From Sorghum bicolor (taxonomy: Eukaryota; Streptophyta; Magnoliopsida; Poales; Poaceae), in the NCBI RefSeq assembly GCF_000003195.3, contig NC_012877.2, positions 25,129,838 to 25,193,837 of the forward strand: a stretch of 64,000 bases of DNA, written 5' to 3'. Of the stretch, positions 33,305 through 43,229 are shown piece after piece. The notes under the pieces were generated by a model that worked only from the letters and a program-made list of their open reading frames with translations, was not told the DNA's origin and made no database searches. Position 1 is the stretch's first letter, and each line of letters opens with the position of its first letter. A program made the translations under genes and the position numbers.

Positions 33305-33642
33305 CCTGCAAACAAAAGTTGGCAAAACACAACTGGTGGAAAATGTGAGAATAAATGTTAGTGGTCAGTTGTCCGGAGTGTCAGTAGTCCGGGGGTTAAT
33401 CGTTCAAGACAAGTTTCTATTTTAGTAGAGCTTCCCCCTAAACAACTTTTACTTCCGCTTCGACAACGGGATCACTACTTGCTAGGTGACAATCATTCTC
33501 TCAAAAGAACTCCAACCTTTCCCTTCCACTCTCCTCTTTCTCTCTACTCTCTTCTCTTCACTACAAAAGCTCCTTCTTGGGAAACTGAGTTGTGTGTGGT
33601 TTTCTGAAGTGTTTGTGTGAAGAGAAAGGGAGCTGGAGGTGG

Positions 33643-33703
33643 CCTTTTATAGGCTGAGCTGGGGACAGGGCGGGCGCCCAAGGTAGGTGGGCGGGCGCCC
33701 ACT
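33643..33703 (-). promoter_or_regulatory. Probable internal promoter of element II, built from an LTR module
   Basis: On the minus strand, GGGCGCCCGCCC repeated around CCTACCTTGG (33702-33668) stands 15 bp before a TATA box CCTATAAAAGG (33653-33643). A pyrimidine- and adenine-rich leader and a splice acceptor at the ORF start follow. The same GC module, about 36 bp with three differences, is in both LTRs (29894-29929 and 37722-37757). This is direct sequence evidence for a duplicated cis element; promoter activity is inferred. Confidence 0.6.
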
Positions 33704-34202
33704 CCTGGTGCCCATCCTGGGTGTGCCTTCTCCAATTGCTTCCTTGCTTTGACTCACGCAGAATAATATTGTGTTGGTGGTGGTTGGACGGTGGAAAGAT
33801 GTCAGGTGAGTGGAAACATATTGGTGGATGAAATTATGTGATGGGATGTATGTGAGGTGAAGTGTATGACATGTGGGACCCAAAGAGTGTGGGTCATGCT
33901 TCTAGAGTATCAATATAAATAAATATAATGCAGGAAAATCTATGAGAATTGAAACTAATTGAAAATGATAATGGAAAATATTTTTTTGTGCCTCCACAAT
34001 AATTAATAAATATGGGTTGTTACACACCACAAATATTATTTATATGGGGCTTTTTGATTATTATAATTGTGCTATGACTAATGCAAGAATTAATTATGCA
34101 AGAAGTTAAATATGAGAAAATTAATAATGCGGATAAATACCGATTTACCTCCCGGTGAGGGTTTGGGATTTTTAGGTCCCCCAAGCTGGACCTCCAAATC
34201 TT
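33704..34202 (-). other. Non-coding spacer of element II between protease and internal promoter
   Basis: AT-rich sequence with no RT, RNase H or integrase remnant that I can recognise. The loss of pol looks complete and not a patchwork of decay. Confidence 0.55.
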
Positions 34203-34946
34203 TTAATCTTCTAAGTTTCCTTCCTCTGGAGATGGTGTCTCTAGTGGTTCTTCATGAACTTCCTTTACTGTAGAGTCTCTCTCTGGTCTGGGTTTGAATG
34301 TGAAGTGTTCTTCTTGACCGTTTATGTTGAACTTGATTTCTCCCTTCCCGAGATCAATGTGGGCATTGGCAGTGCTCAGAAATGGCCTTCCAAGGATGAT
34401 GGACACTTTTGAGTCAGGACTCATGTCCAGTACTACGAAGTCTACTGGCACCAGAAAATCTCTGATCTTGACTGGAATGTTCTCGACGATGCCCAACGGG
34501 TGTCGAACCGATTGATCCGCTAGTTGTAGGCACATTGATGTTGGTTCTAAGGTTGCATGATCAAGCTTTTTGTAGACTGATGTTGGCATCACACTGACAC
34601 TTGCTCCGAGATCACAAAGTGCATTGTTGAAGTGTTGGTTTCCGATCGAGCAATCGATAGTGGGACATCCGGGATCTTCCTTCTTCTTTGGTGGCTTATT
34701 GAGGATGGCCGCACTACATTCTTCTGTCAGCTTGATAACCTCAGTGGTGGGCAGTGGTCTCTTCTTGTTAAGAATATCTCTGATGTACTTTGCATATGTA
34801 GGTACCTGTATGGCATCGAGCAGAGGTATGTTGACATATAATTTCTGAATGACCTCTACAAACTTACCAAACTGCTCATCCGACTGCAGTCCTCTGTTTC
34901 TTCTGGGAAATGGCAAATAGTTGGTGTCGTAAAAATCTTTCCTCAT
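34203..34946 (-). CDS. Element II: protease
   Basis: A 247-residue frame starts MRKDFYDTNYLPFPRR. It contains the Athila linker (PTYAKYIRDILNKKRPL, KKKEDPGCPTIDCSIG), the protease active-site region ALCDLGASVSVMP and the flap/core motif SIILGRPFLSTANAHID. It then ends with an acidic tail and a stop where RT would normally continue. It would cleave Gag during particle maturation. Its ATG overlaps the gag stop as ATGA (34946-34943), a -1 relation that could be read by frameshifting or re-initiation. D-L-G-A at the active site is the usual Athila form, unlike copy A. Confidence 0.82.
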   Translation of the reverse strand: MRKDFYDTNYLPFPRRNRGLQSDEQFGKFVEVIQKLYVNIPLLDAIQVPTYAKYIRDILNKKRPLPTTEVIKLTEECSAAILNKPPKKKEDPGCPTIDCSIGNQHFNNALCDLGASVSVMPTSVYKKLDHATLEPTSMCLQLADQSVRHPLGIVENIPVKIRDFLVPVDFVVLDMSPDSKVSIILGRPFLSTANAHIDLGKGEIKFNINGQEEHFTFKPRPERDSTVKEVHEEPLETPSPEEGNLED

Positions 34947-36157
34947 TTCTTCGGTTCTTGGTGGTTGGGCAGATCTTCTGCTTCAACTGGGCTTTCTTCT
35001 TCTATCACTGCTGGTTGCACTGGTGCTGATGTTCTCTGTTTATCTTTTGGGTATGGTGGATCTCTGGTGGCTTTGCCTCCTCTAGTAGTTATATTCTTTA
35101 CCTGCTCAATGTTAGTAGCAACAGGCAGTGCAGCAGCTAATTTTATTAATTTAAGCTCTACCCTTTTATGAAGAGTGTTTTGCTCATCAAAGGCAGTTAG
35201 TAGAAAATCCATTTTATTGTGTATATCTTTTAGAGATGATTCATTTGTATCTAGCCTTTGTTTAACTTCATCATTAATTTTGGTTTGTTGAGCAATTATC
35301 TCTTTTAATGAAAGTTGCTTGATAGTATTACCTGAATTCATACCTTTGCTATTGGTTTGACTTGAAGTTTGTTGATATTTGTATGCTGTCTCAATGGCCC
35401 TTTGATCTTCTTTGAACTTGGCCCTCTGGTCAATCCAATGGAGCAAATTTTCCATCTTTGTTGATAATGCTTTTACTTCTTCTGGTATTTCTTCAGTTTG
35501 ATGACAATGTTGAGCTTTATCTTGGAACCAGCTTTGGTTTTCTGCTATCTTATCCAAAAGTATCTCTACTTTTCCAGTTGTAAGCTCCAAGAATGATCCT
35601 TTCGCAGATGCATCTAGGCACTCACGAGCCTTCTGTGTTAGTCCATGGTAGAAGGTCTGCATAAGTAACCATGTAGCCATTCCATGGTGAGGACAATCTG
35701 ATATGTATCCTTGAAAACGCTCCCATGCTTCTGAAATGGTTTCTGTCTTCTGCTGTTGGAAACTGACAATATTTCCTCTTAAGGCAATTGTTTTGCCTAT
35801 AGGGAAAAACTTTGATAGAAAGGCATCTGACAAGTTCGTCCAGTTGTTGATATTATCTTGATGAGTGTAGAACCACTTCCTCGCTTTTCCTTCTAGTGAG
35901 AATGGAAAAAGGCGAAGCAGTATGACGTCTTTGTCAACTCCGTTGATGTGGATTGTGCTTCCAAACTCTAAGAAATTCTGCAAGTGTGCACTGGCATCTT
36001 CATGTGCCTTTCCACTGAATTGTGTAGCTTGTACCAAATTGATGAGGCTTGACTTGAGCTCAAACTCGGGTATTCCTTCTTCTACTGCAAATCTTGGACT
36101 GGTTGGAACGTTGTCAAGACTTGGGGCAGAGAATTCTTGCAAGGTCTTTTGTGCCAT
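34943..36157 (-). CDS. Element II: gag, 404 aa
   Basis: An intact frame starts 330 bp after the PBS with MAQKTLQEFSAPSLDN. The retrotransposon Gag core is FPFSLEGKARKWFYTHQDNI, LSDAFLSKFFPIGKT, ISEAWERFQGYISDCPHHG and LLMQTFYHGL. A C-terminal part rich in Gln/Lys/Glu with coiled-coil character follows (KINDEVKQRLDTNESSLKDI), ending NHQEPKK. I see no CCHC zinc knuckle, common for Athila Gag. It would form the cytoplasmic particle and package element RNA. No stop or frameshift was seen. Confidence 0.85.
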   Translation of the reverse strand: MAQKTLQEFSAPSLDNVPTSPRFAVEEGIPEFELKSSLINLVQATQFSGKAHEDASAHLQNFLEFGSTIHINGVDKDVILLRLFPFSLEGKARKWFYTHQDNINNWTNLSDAFLSKFFPIGKTIALRGNIVSFQQQKTETISEAWERFQGYISDCPHHGMATWLLMQTFYHGLTQKARECLDASAKGSFLELTTGKVEILLDKIAENQSWFQDKAQHCHQTEEIPEEVKALSTKMENLLHWIDQRAKFKEDQRAIETAYKYQQTSSQTNSKGMNSGNTIKQLSLKEIIAQQTKINDEVKQRLDTNESSLKDIHNKMDFLLTAFDEQNTLHKRVELKLIKLAAALPVATNIEQVKNITTRGGKATRDPPYPKDKQRTSAPVQPAVIEEESPVEAEDLPNHQEPKK

Positions 36158-36486
36158 AGCTTCAGCAATTGGTAGCTAGCTTCTTCTTCTCTTGATTGCT
36201 TTGGTTCTGATGATGAAGAGTTGAATGTACCCAAAGTCAATCCTGTTATACCCTGTATAAAAATATAAACATAGAAAAACAACAGGGTGAACCTGCCAAA
36301 GCAGAGGTGCCTTGTTATGATTTCTCACTTAGTAGCTGTTTTATGCAATTATTTCTCTATAGTCTAGTCTAATGTTTTATATGAATAACCTTGATTGATT
36401 TTCTGGCTTTCCTTAATATTACCCTTTTGTTCCCTTTAATGACTTAATCCTGAGACTCATATAATTCCTATAATTCCTATAAGTAT

Positions 36487-36503
36487 CCCCGGCAACGGCG
36501 CCA
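36487..36503 (-). promoter_or_regulatory. Primer-binding site of element II (tRNA-Asp)
   Basis: Minus-strand TGGCGCCGTTGCCGGGG, 17 nt, is the exact complement of the 3' end of plant tRNA-Asp. An 8-nt spacer separates it from the LTR end at 36512. Confidence 0.9.
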
Positions 36504-36511
36504 GAAATGCT

Positions 36512-38025
36512 TGTTGACACTAGCTAACACCACTTAGATACTAGGTTGTCATCCCTAGCATGGCGCCAGAGTGTACAAAGGTATTTATAAATGTAAAGGC
36601 TCTCTAGAAAATAATCTATTCTATCCGCAAGCGCACAGATAAAACATCTCATTGTAGCATTTCACCAGGATAAGTATTCCAGGTATCGTTATTTATAATT
36701 TTGCTCTAGGGATCTCAAGAAGATGGAATTAAATCAAGGGACAAAATCTATCAAGGCATAGACTAGAGATAAACTTGCAAGAACATGATTACTAATGAGA
36801 AACTCGTCACACAGTCACTTACTTTAGCAGGGGGTAAACCATAAAGATAATGATAATAAAGTATAAGTTCATGGGTAGATAACACAACGATTAGAAAATA
36901 GACTACTCCTCATATATGTAGGTGATGTCGGATTAGCTAGAGAATGGATTCTAAGTTATCTACTAACTACTAAGTCATAATCTACTCTAGTTATCTACAA
37001 GATCATATATAGCATAAAAGACTCTTCATTCATGTATAAGGAACATTGATAAAGTAAATCAGAACATCGCATGACTTACTCCACAATATCGGTTATGCCT
37101 GTCCTATCAACGGAGGGTGGACTATATAAGAATCAACGAAGCTGTCACTATCGCGAACTACCACACGACTCGGCCAATAGGATACATTTGGAGATAAATA
37201 ACATCTAAGCACCACGCTCACATGTGATCTATCACCTAACTCCCTCGCGTCAAGAGCTAAGCGCTTTGCAAACTTATACATAAACTCATTATCAATCATA
37301 ACTATATCAAATATAGAACTAGAACAAACTAAGAACATAGTAATTAGAGACATAATGCAATTAGAACAATAGAATTAGAGAAAGATATGAATAATACCAA
37401 TCTTTATTACCGAAGATCCGAATCCAGAGCGTAGTGCTCTACTTCTCTAATTGCTATCTAATCAACCTCTAAACTTGAAGGATTAGGGAGTAGCTAATTC
37501 TAATTCTCTGTGGGAGAGAAGCTCTAAACCCTAACTTTGATGGCTACCTCTGAATAATGATTTCTCCTCTCCTCCTCCAGGGGCCAGGGGGTCTGGTTTT
37601 ATAGTCCCCTCAAGTGAACGTGAGCCATTGGATCAAACCGACATAGATTGTATGGTTTAGATTGATCCTTTAGGTCGGCGGAGTCTTGCCCCGAAGCAGA
37701 GTCCTGATTGGCCTCTTGGCCAGGGCGGGCGCCCAAGGGGGGTGGGCGGCCGCCCAGATCCCGAGCCCGATTCGCGTCCCGTTCGTTCCCGTGGCTTCTG
37801 GATCCTTCTAGATTGAGGAAAATTGCGCGGCACGTAATTATCTCGTTGTAAACATGACATGTGGGCCTTCTCTCCCTATTTTCTGATAAACCCCTGCAAA
37901 AATAGATAAACACCAAAGCTCGTGGAATTCTGTCAGATAAAACCCTAATTCTAGATGTTTGTTTTATATTGATCCTTTTTCATGTTTATTTGATTATTAA
38001 TTTTAGTACTTAAGGACCGTCAACA
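36512..38025 (-). repeat. 5' LTR of element II, uninterrupted (1514 bp)
   Basis: It starts TGTTGACACT and ends CCGTCAACA on the plus strand; in the element's own direction the order is reversed. A minus-strand TATA box (ACTATAAAAC) is at about 37597-37607, and the GC module is upstream of it at 37722-37757. It retains the empty target site (CTTCTCTAATTGC, about 37442) of the CACTA element that split the other LTR. Confidence 0.92.
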
Positions 38026-39064
38026 ATTATCATCAAATCTCGATCCATCCCGATGATCAGAGTAAGATAACATTCACATGCCCTTATGGGACATATGCAT
38101 ATAGGCGCATGTCTTTTGGCCTATTCAATGCTCCCACTTCCTTCCAAAGGTGCATGATGTCCATCTTATCAGACATGATTGAAGAAATCATAGAAGTCTT
38201 TATGGATGACTTTTCCATCTATGGGATGACTTTTGACGGCTGTCTTGAGAACCTGGACCGCGTCTTACAAAGATGCCAAGAGAAGCACTTGATCCTGAAC
38301 TAGGAGAAATGTCATTCCATGGTTCGGGAGGGGATAGTGCTAGGACATAGAGTGTCCGAGCGTGGGATAGAGGTGGATAGAGCTAAAATAGAGGTCATAG
38401 AACAGCTCCCACCTCCCACGAACGTTAGAGGCGTACGCAGTTTTCTTTGTCACGTAGGTTTTTATAGGAGGTTTATTCAAGAGTTTTCACAAATTGCTAG
38501 ACCTTTAACAAATCTGTTGGATAAAGATGCACCCTTTAACTTTGATGATGAGTACTTAGATGCTTTTCACTACCTCAAGAAAGCACTTATCTCTGCACCA
38601 ATCATACAACCACCTGATTGGTCGCTTCCTTTTAAGATAATGTGTGATGCTAGTGATTATGCTGTAGGAGCTTTCTTAGGACAGACCAAATATAAAAAGT
38701 ATCATGCTATCTCTTATGCTAGCAAAACACTAACTGGCCCACACCTAAACTATGCAACAATAGAAAAGGAGCTTTTAGCTGTAGTGTTTGCTATTGACAA
38801 GTTTAGATCGTACTTAGTAGGGGCAAAAGTGATCGTTTACACCGATCACGCTGCACTAAAATATCTTCTCACTAAGAAAGAAGCTAAACCAAGGCTAATA
38901 AGATGGATTCTGCTACTCCAAGAATTTGATTTAGAAATAAATGAGAAAAAGGGAGTAGAGAACTCGATCCCGGACCACTTGACTAGAATGCAGATCGAGG
39001 ATAAACAAGATCTGCCAATCAACGACTATCTTCGGGACGACACACTCCTCAAGGTGTCACACGT
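38026..39064 (+). pseudogene. Athila copy E: rest of RT and RNase H
   Basis: It picks up exactly where 18500 stops: YHQISIHPDDQ, CPYGTYAYRRMSFGLFNAPTS, catalytic FMDDFSIYG, then LILN and TAG (38301-38303), the stop shared with copy A. The frame then continues openly through [13 protein letters not shown], RNase H ([48 protein letters not shown]) and the integrase N-terminus ([17 protein letters not shown]). It is cut at 39064 by CRM-like LTR sequence. The integrase is not found elsewhere in the window. Confidence 0.88.
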
Positions 39065-40246
39065 TGTCCCGATCTTCATGACTTAGAATGAACAATGATA
39101 ACTAGCTGAAGAACAGCCGGATAACTTGCTGGAAGCAGTGATATCTAGTGCAACCTGGCAAATAAAACTCGAAGCCAACCACCGTCTTTAACCGGCAACC
39201 TGAATCGAGGATTCGCCCAACCACACTCTTAAAGAACCAACCAACACAACCTACAATCAATCAAGGAATACCTTAAAGGGAGTAGGAGCACCAATTGGGA
39301 GCAGATGAAGCTGCCGCCTATGTAATCCCGCGAGGAAATCATAAGAGCAAGGGGGTAGAGATCACTCTCTGAATATTTGTTAGCACACAGCTAAACAAAA
39401 GGGTTTCTGTATTTGAATTATCAAAAGTCTTACATTACAAAGAGTCTTAGGGGTATTTATACTAGCAACAGCCCTACTAGATAGGTATGAAAACGAAATA
39501 GAGTTTCTGAGGGAAGGCAATGTGAAAGGTCCCCTCACAATGGATTCCCGAACTGGCTTCGCGTGACTGTTGGCCTCCAGAGCAGTTTCCAATAAACTGA
39601 GCATAACTTTTTATTGGGAAGTCCAACTGATGAACCGTTTCTTGGGTGTGAAACTATAGTCAAAGGGCTTTCCAGCAATGTATGCCAACCAGCACGAAAC
39701 ATTGTAAATTGGTACAGTTTTACTTGGGAAGTTGTACCAATATTCGGTCATGATAGACTGTTGACCTTTTGAGCAGTCTATACTAATTCTGGCCTGCAGG
39801 CAATATGGAGTATCCAAACTGGTCGCCACTAGATTCATTGGAAATTGGACTCGACAAGCTTTCCAACAAGTCCTCATGGACCTTCATAGCTTTTGTGAAT
39901 AAAGTTATGAAGATTTGTTTGCACTGGTCTGTTTTTGACTTCCACAGGTCCGTTTTTGACTTCTTCTGGAACTTGCACTGGTCCGTTCTTCAGGTCCATT
40001 TCATCCTTCTCTTCTTCTATATACCTGAGTACAATCAAGGTACAACACTTAGGTAGTATATAATTGTCATTAATGTTAAAATGAATCTCACAAAGTAGCG
40101 TGTGGACCTCTTGTTGTAGCTTCTTTGCACGTCTACGTGTAATCGGTTCATCGATGACTTGGGCTGGTGTCGGTGTAGATGAAACTTGAGTGGGTGTAGC
40201 TTGACTTGGAGCTTGTGAGATCTTGCTTTGTGGTGTGGTCATATCA
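39065..40246 (-). repeat. CRM-like chromovirus LTR, minus orientation (X1)
   Basis: On the minus strand it starts TGATATGACC at 40246, right after the purine tract AAGGGGGGAGGA, and ends near GGGACAACGTG at 39065, a few bases short of the complete end (GTCGCATCA) seen at 42957. Length is about 1182 bp. A TATA box (plus-strand GGTATTTATACTAG, about 39450-39463) is present. The first 370 bp remain open and continue the pol frame. It cuts copy E at 39064. Confidence 0.75.
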
Positions 40247-40609
40247 TCCTCCCCCCTTGAAAAGGAGTCATCCTCGACTCTGAAGTGTCTTCACTTGTGA
40301 ATGGTGAGAAATCAGCAACATTGAAGGAGTTGGTCACGCCATAACTTGCAGGAAGATCAATCTTGTATTCATTATCATTGATCTTCTCAAGAACATGAAA
40401 TAGACCATATCCTCATGGCAGCAATTTTGATTTGTGCTGCTGAGGAAAGCGATCCTTGCGCAAGTGTATCCACACCAAGTCCCCGGGTTCAAATAACACC
40501 TTCTTCCTATGTTTGTTCAAACTTGCAGCCTTGCGTCCTACCTTGAGTTCAATTACTTTCTTGGTCTTCTCGTGTACCTTCTTAATGTATGTAGCACGCT
40601 TGGAGGATG
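39874..40609 (-). pseudogene. CRM-like pol C-terminus reading into the LTR
   Basis: From 40609 leftwards the sequence encodes the end of a chromovirus integrase (RKKVLFEPGDLVWIHLRK-like text, partly degraded), then YKIDLPASYGVTNSFNVADFSPF. After FQGGEDD, which spans the polypurine tract, the frame runs on into the LTR as MTTPQSKISQAPSQ, PITRRRAKKLQQEVHTLL and an acidic repeat to a stop at 39874. Pol reading into the 3' LTR is known in CRM elements. The rest of pol upstream of 40609 is missing at a junction with another LTR. Confidence 0.65.
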
Positions 40610-40977
40610 CGACACGTTGTCCTGATCCTCACGACGTAGGATGAACACCGATAACTAGCCGAAGAACAGCTGGATAACTTACTGCAAGCAGCGATAACTA
40701 GTACAACCTGGCAAATAAAACTCGAAGCCAACCACTTTCTTTAACTAGGAAATCGAGGATTCGCCCAACCACACTCTCAAGGAACCAACCAACACAGCAT
40801 AAAATCTATCAAGGAATACCTTGAAGGGAGTAGGAGCACCAATTGGGAGCGGATGAAGCCGCCGCCTATGTAATCCTGTGAGGAAATCACAAGAGCAAAG
40901 GGGTAGAGATCACTATCTGAATTTGTTAGTACGCAGCTGAACAAAGGGGTTCTGTATTTCAATTATCAAAAGTCTTC
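40610..40977 (-). repeat. Partial CRM-like LTR (3' third), minus orientation (X2)
   Basis: It begins with the complete LTR end (complement of GTGTCGCAT) at 40610 and matches 39065-39430 of X1 and 42590-42957 of the plus copy. It stops at about 40977 inside the LTR (AAGTCTTCC), where pol sequence of the same family begins; CTTCC is shared by both partners. Confidence 0.75.
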
Positions 40978-41122
40978 CAAGCAGCAAGTGACAAACCGAC
41001 ATAGGTGCCACATCACTCCCCACTGTGTCAACATATTCACCAATATTGAATGGAACTTTCACTTTATATCCAATCTTGATATCTTCCGAATCATTCAGCC
41101 ACTGTACATTATATGGATGAAC
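40978..41122 (-). pseudogene. CRM-like protease fragment
   Basis: Reverse complement reads HVHPYNVQWLNDSEDIKIGYKVKVPFNIGEYVDTV (split: HPYNVQWLNDSEDIKIGY, KVKVPFNIGEYVDTV) then VCHLLLGR, matching the protease at 62585-62730. It is a 145-bp piece with junctions to LTR sequence on both sides. Confidence 0.75.
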
Positions 41123-41737
41123 GTGTCGCATCATCTAGTATCAAAGCTTTTGTTACCACGGTAGGAATTTTATCCCTAGCTACATATATATTTTTGCTTC
41201 GTCCTATCCACCAAAAAAGCCAGAAAAATATATTGCTTAGACCTTTGTTTCAATTTGTTATTTTAGTGAGTTTGGTTAAGTCGCAGTCCATTAGAGTCTT
41301 TGTTTTAGTTGCTGATCATTTATCCTTCTTCTGTTTTTTGTGCCTCTTTATATCTGAAAATCCCCACAAAAAAATCTCTATAGCCTATATCATCCTTTGT
41401 GTTAACTTTGATGCTATCTAGCTACTGGTTGTTGTTTTATTTCTGTCTTTAGTTGTGCAAGTGTCATAATCTGATCCCTGTAATTAGTTCTATATAAAAA
41501 AAGAAAGTGTCAAAAAAAATATAGAAAAGGAAGTGAAAAAAAAAATGTTGAGAAAGGTTCAGCGAGAAAGTCTGAAAAATTAGTTGGTTTATGTGCACAA
41601 GTGCTGAAAGTTTCATATCAAGTTCTGCAACCAGTTTGCTATCTTTGTTTGGTGCAATATTTTGGTTGGGTCTGAGAAGATAGTGATGGAAGAAGAGGAG
41701 GTCGGAGGATCTAGAGGGCTGCACATGGTAGAGGAAG
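41123..41737 (+). other. CRM-like LTR end, PBS and leader fragment
   Basis: GTGTCGCATCATC then TAGTATCAAAGC (a decayed tRNA-iMet-type PBS; the sister copy has TGGTACCAAAGC) is followed by about 600 bp of AT-rich leader matching 42958-43229. It ends with a possible gag start ATGGAAGAAGAGGAGG at about 41685. The orientation is opposite to the fragments on its left. Confidence 0.6.
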
Positions 41738-42957
41738 AAGACTTTTGATAATTGAAATACAGAACCCCTTTGTTCACACCAAGCAAGATGTCGCAAGCTC
41801 CAAGTCAAGCTACATCCACTCAAGTTTCACCTATGCCAACACCAGCCCAAGTCATCAATGGACCAATTACACATAGTCGTGCAAAGAAGCTAGAACAAGA
41901 GGTCCACGCGCTACTTTGTAAGATTCATTTAATATTAATGAGAATTATATACTATCTAAGTGTTGTACCTTGATTGTACGCAGGTATAGAGAAGAAGAGA
42001 AGGATGAATCGGACCCTGAAGAACGAACCAGTGCAAGTTCTAGAAGAAGTAAAAAACGGACCAGTTGAAGTCAAGAACAGACCAGTGCAAAGAAAGCTTC
42101 ATAACTTTTTACTCACAAAAGCTATGAAGGTCCATGAGGACTTGTTGGAAAGCTTGTCAAGTATACTTTCCAATTAATCTAGTGGCGATCAGTTTGGATA
42201 CTCCATATTGCCTGCAGACCAGAATTAGTACAGACTGCTCATAAGGTCAACAGTCTGTTGTGACAGAATGTTGGTACAAATTGCCAAGTAAAACTGTACC
42301 AATTTACAATGTTTCGTGCTGGTTGCCATACATTGCTGGAAAGCCCTTTGAGTGTAGTTTCACACCCAAGAAACGGTTCATCAGTTGGACTTCCAAATAA
42401 AAAGTTATGCTCAGTTTATTGGAAACTGCTCTGGAGGCCAACAGTCACGCAAAACCACTTCGGGAATCCATTTCGAGGGGACCTTTCACATTGCCTTCCC
42501 TCAGAAACTCTATTTCGTTTTCATATCTATCTAGCTGGGCTGTTGCTAGTATAAATACCCCCTAAGACTCATTGTAATGGAAGACTTTTGATAATTGAAA
42601 TACAGAACCCCTTTGTTCAGCTGCGTGATAACAAATTTAGTGAGTGATCTCTACCCCTTTGCTATTATAATTTCCTCGCGGGATTACATAGGCGGCGGCT
42701 TCATCCGCTCCCAATTGGTGCTCCTACTCCCTTCAAGATATTCCTTGATTGATTGTAGGTTGTGTTGGTTCGTTCTTTGAGAGTGTGGTTTGGCGAATCA
42801 TCGATTCAGGTTGCCGGTTAAAGACGGTGGTTGACTTCGAGTTTTATTTGCCAGGTTGCACTAGTTATCGCTGCTTGCAGCAAGTTATCTGGCTGTTCTT
42901 CAGCTAGTTATCGGTGTTCTTCCTACGTCGTAAAGATCGGGACAACGCGTCGCATCA
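41738..42957 (+). repeat. CRM-like LTR, plus orientation, with a duplicated end piece (X3)
   Basis: The main LTR runs from about 41775 to GTCGCATCA at 42957, about 1183 bp, lacking only the first dozen bases. It is preceded by a 37-bp piece of the LTR's own interior (GACTTTTGATAATTGAAATA, 41738-41774, also at 42580-42616). TATA box AGTATAAATACCC is at about 42548. The open segment at the start is interrupted here (HALLCKIHLILMRI...stop). Confidence 0.75.
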
Positions 42958-43229
42958 TCTGGTACCAAAGCTTTTGTTTCCACGGTAGGAATTTTATCCC
43001 TAGCTACATATATATATTTTTGCTTCGTCCTATCCACCAAAAAAGCCAGAATAATATATTGCTTAGACCTTTGTTTGAATCTGTTATTTTAGTGAGTTTA
43101 GTTAAGTCGCAGTCCATTAGAGTCTCTGTTTTAGTTATTGATCATTTATCCTTCGTTTATTCTTTGTGCCTCTTTATATCTGAAAATCCCCACAAAAAAA
43201 TCTCTATAGCCTATTTCATCCTTTGTGTG
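42958..43229 (+). other. CRM-like PBS and leader after X3
   Basis: TGGTACCAAAGC at 42960-42971 resembles the tRNA-iMet-complementary PBS. The following AT-rich leader matches 41135-41400 and ends abruptly at about 43229, where unrelated GC-richer sequence starts. Confidence 0.65.

Larger units (their letters stand above)
18501..38025 (-). mobile_element. Athila-lineage element II: young, gag-protease plus extra ORF, no RT/RNase H/integrase
   Basis: It is bounded by two LTRs of equal net length (1514 bp) starting TGTTGACACT and ending CCGTCAACA on the plus strand. Flanks are GTTAT (18496-18500) and ATTAT (38026-38030), a 5-bp duplication with one mismatch, in the RT of copy E. On the minus strand the order is LTR (38025-36512), PBS, gag, protease, internal promoter, extra ORF, hairpin and PPT, LTR (30197-18501). 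I count roughly fifteen differences between the LTRs (about 1 percent), so the insertion is recent. All RT, RNase H and integrase coding is absent, so mobility would need enzymes from another Athila element. The left LTR contains CACTA element D. Confidence 0.9.

Noticed and set aside
18496..38030. Perfect 5-bp target duplication for element II
   Set aside because: The flanks are GTTAT and ATTAT, so one base differs; called as a duplication with one mismatch, not a perfect one.
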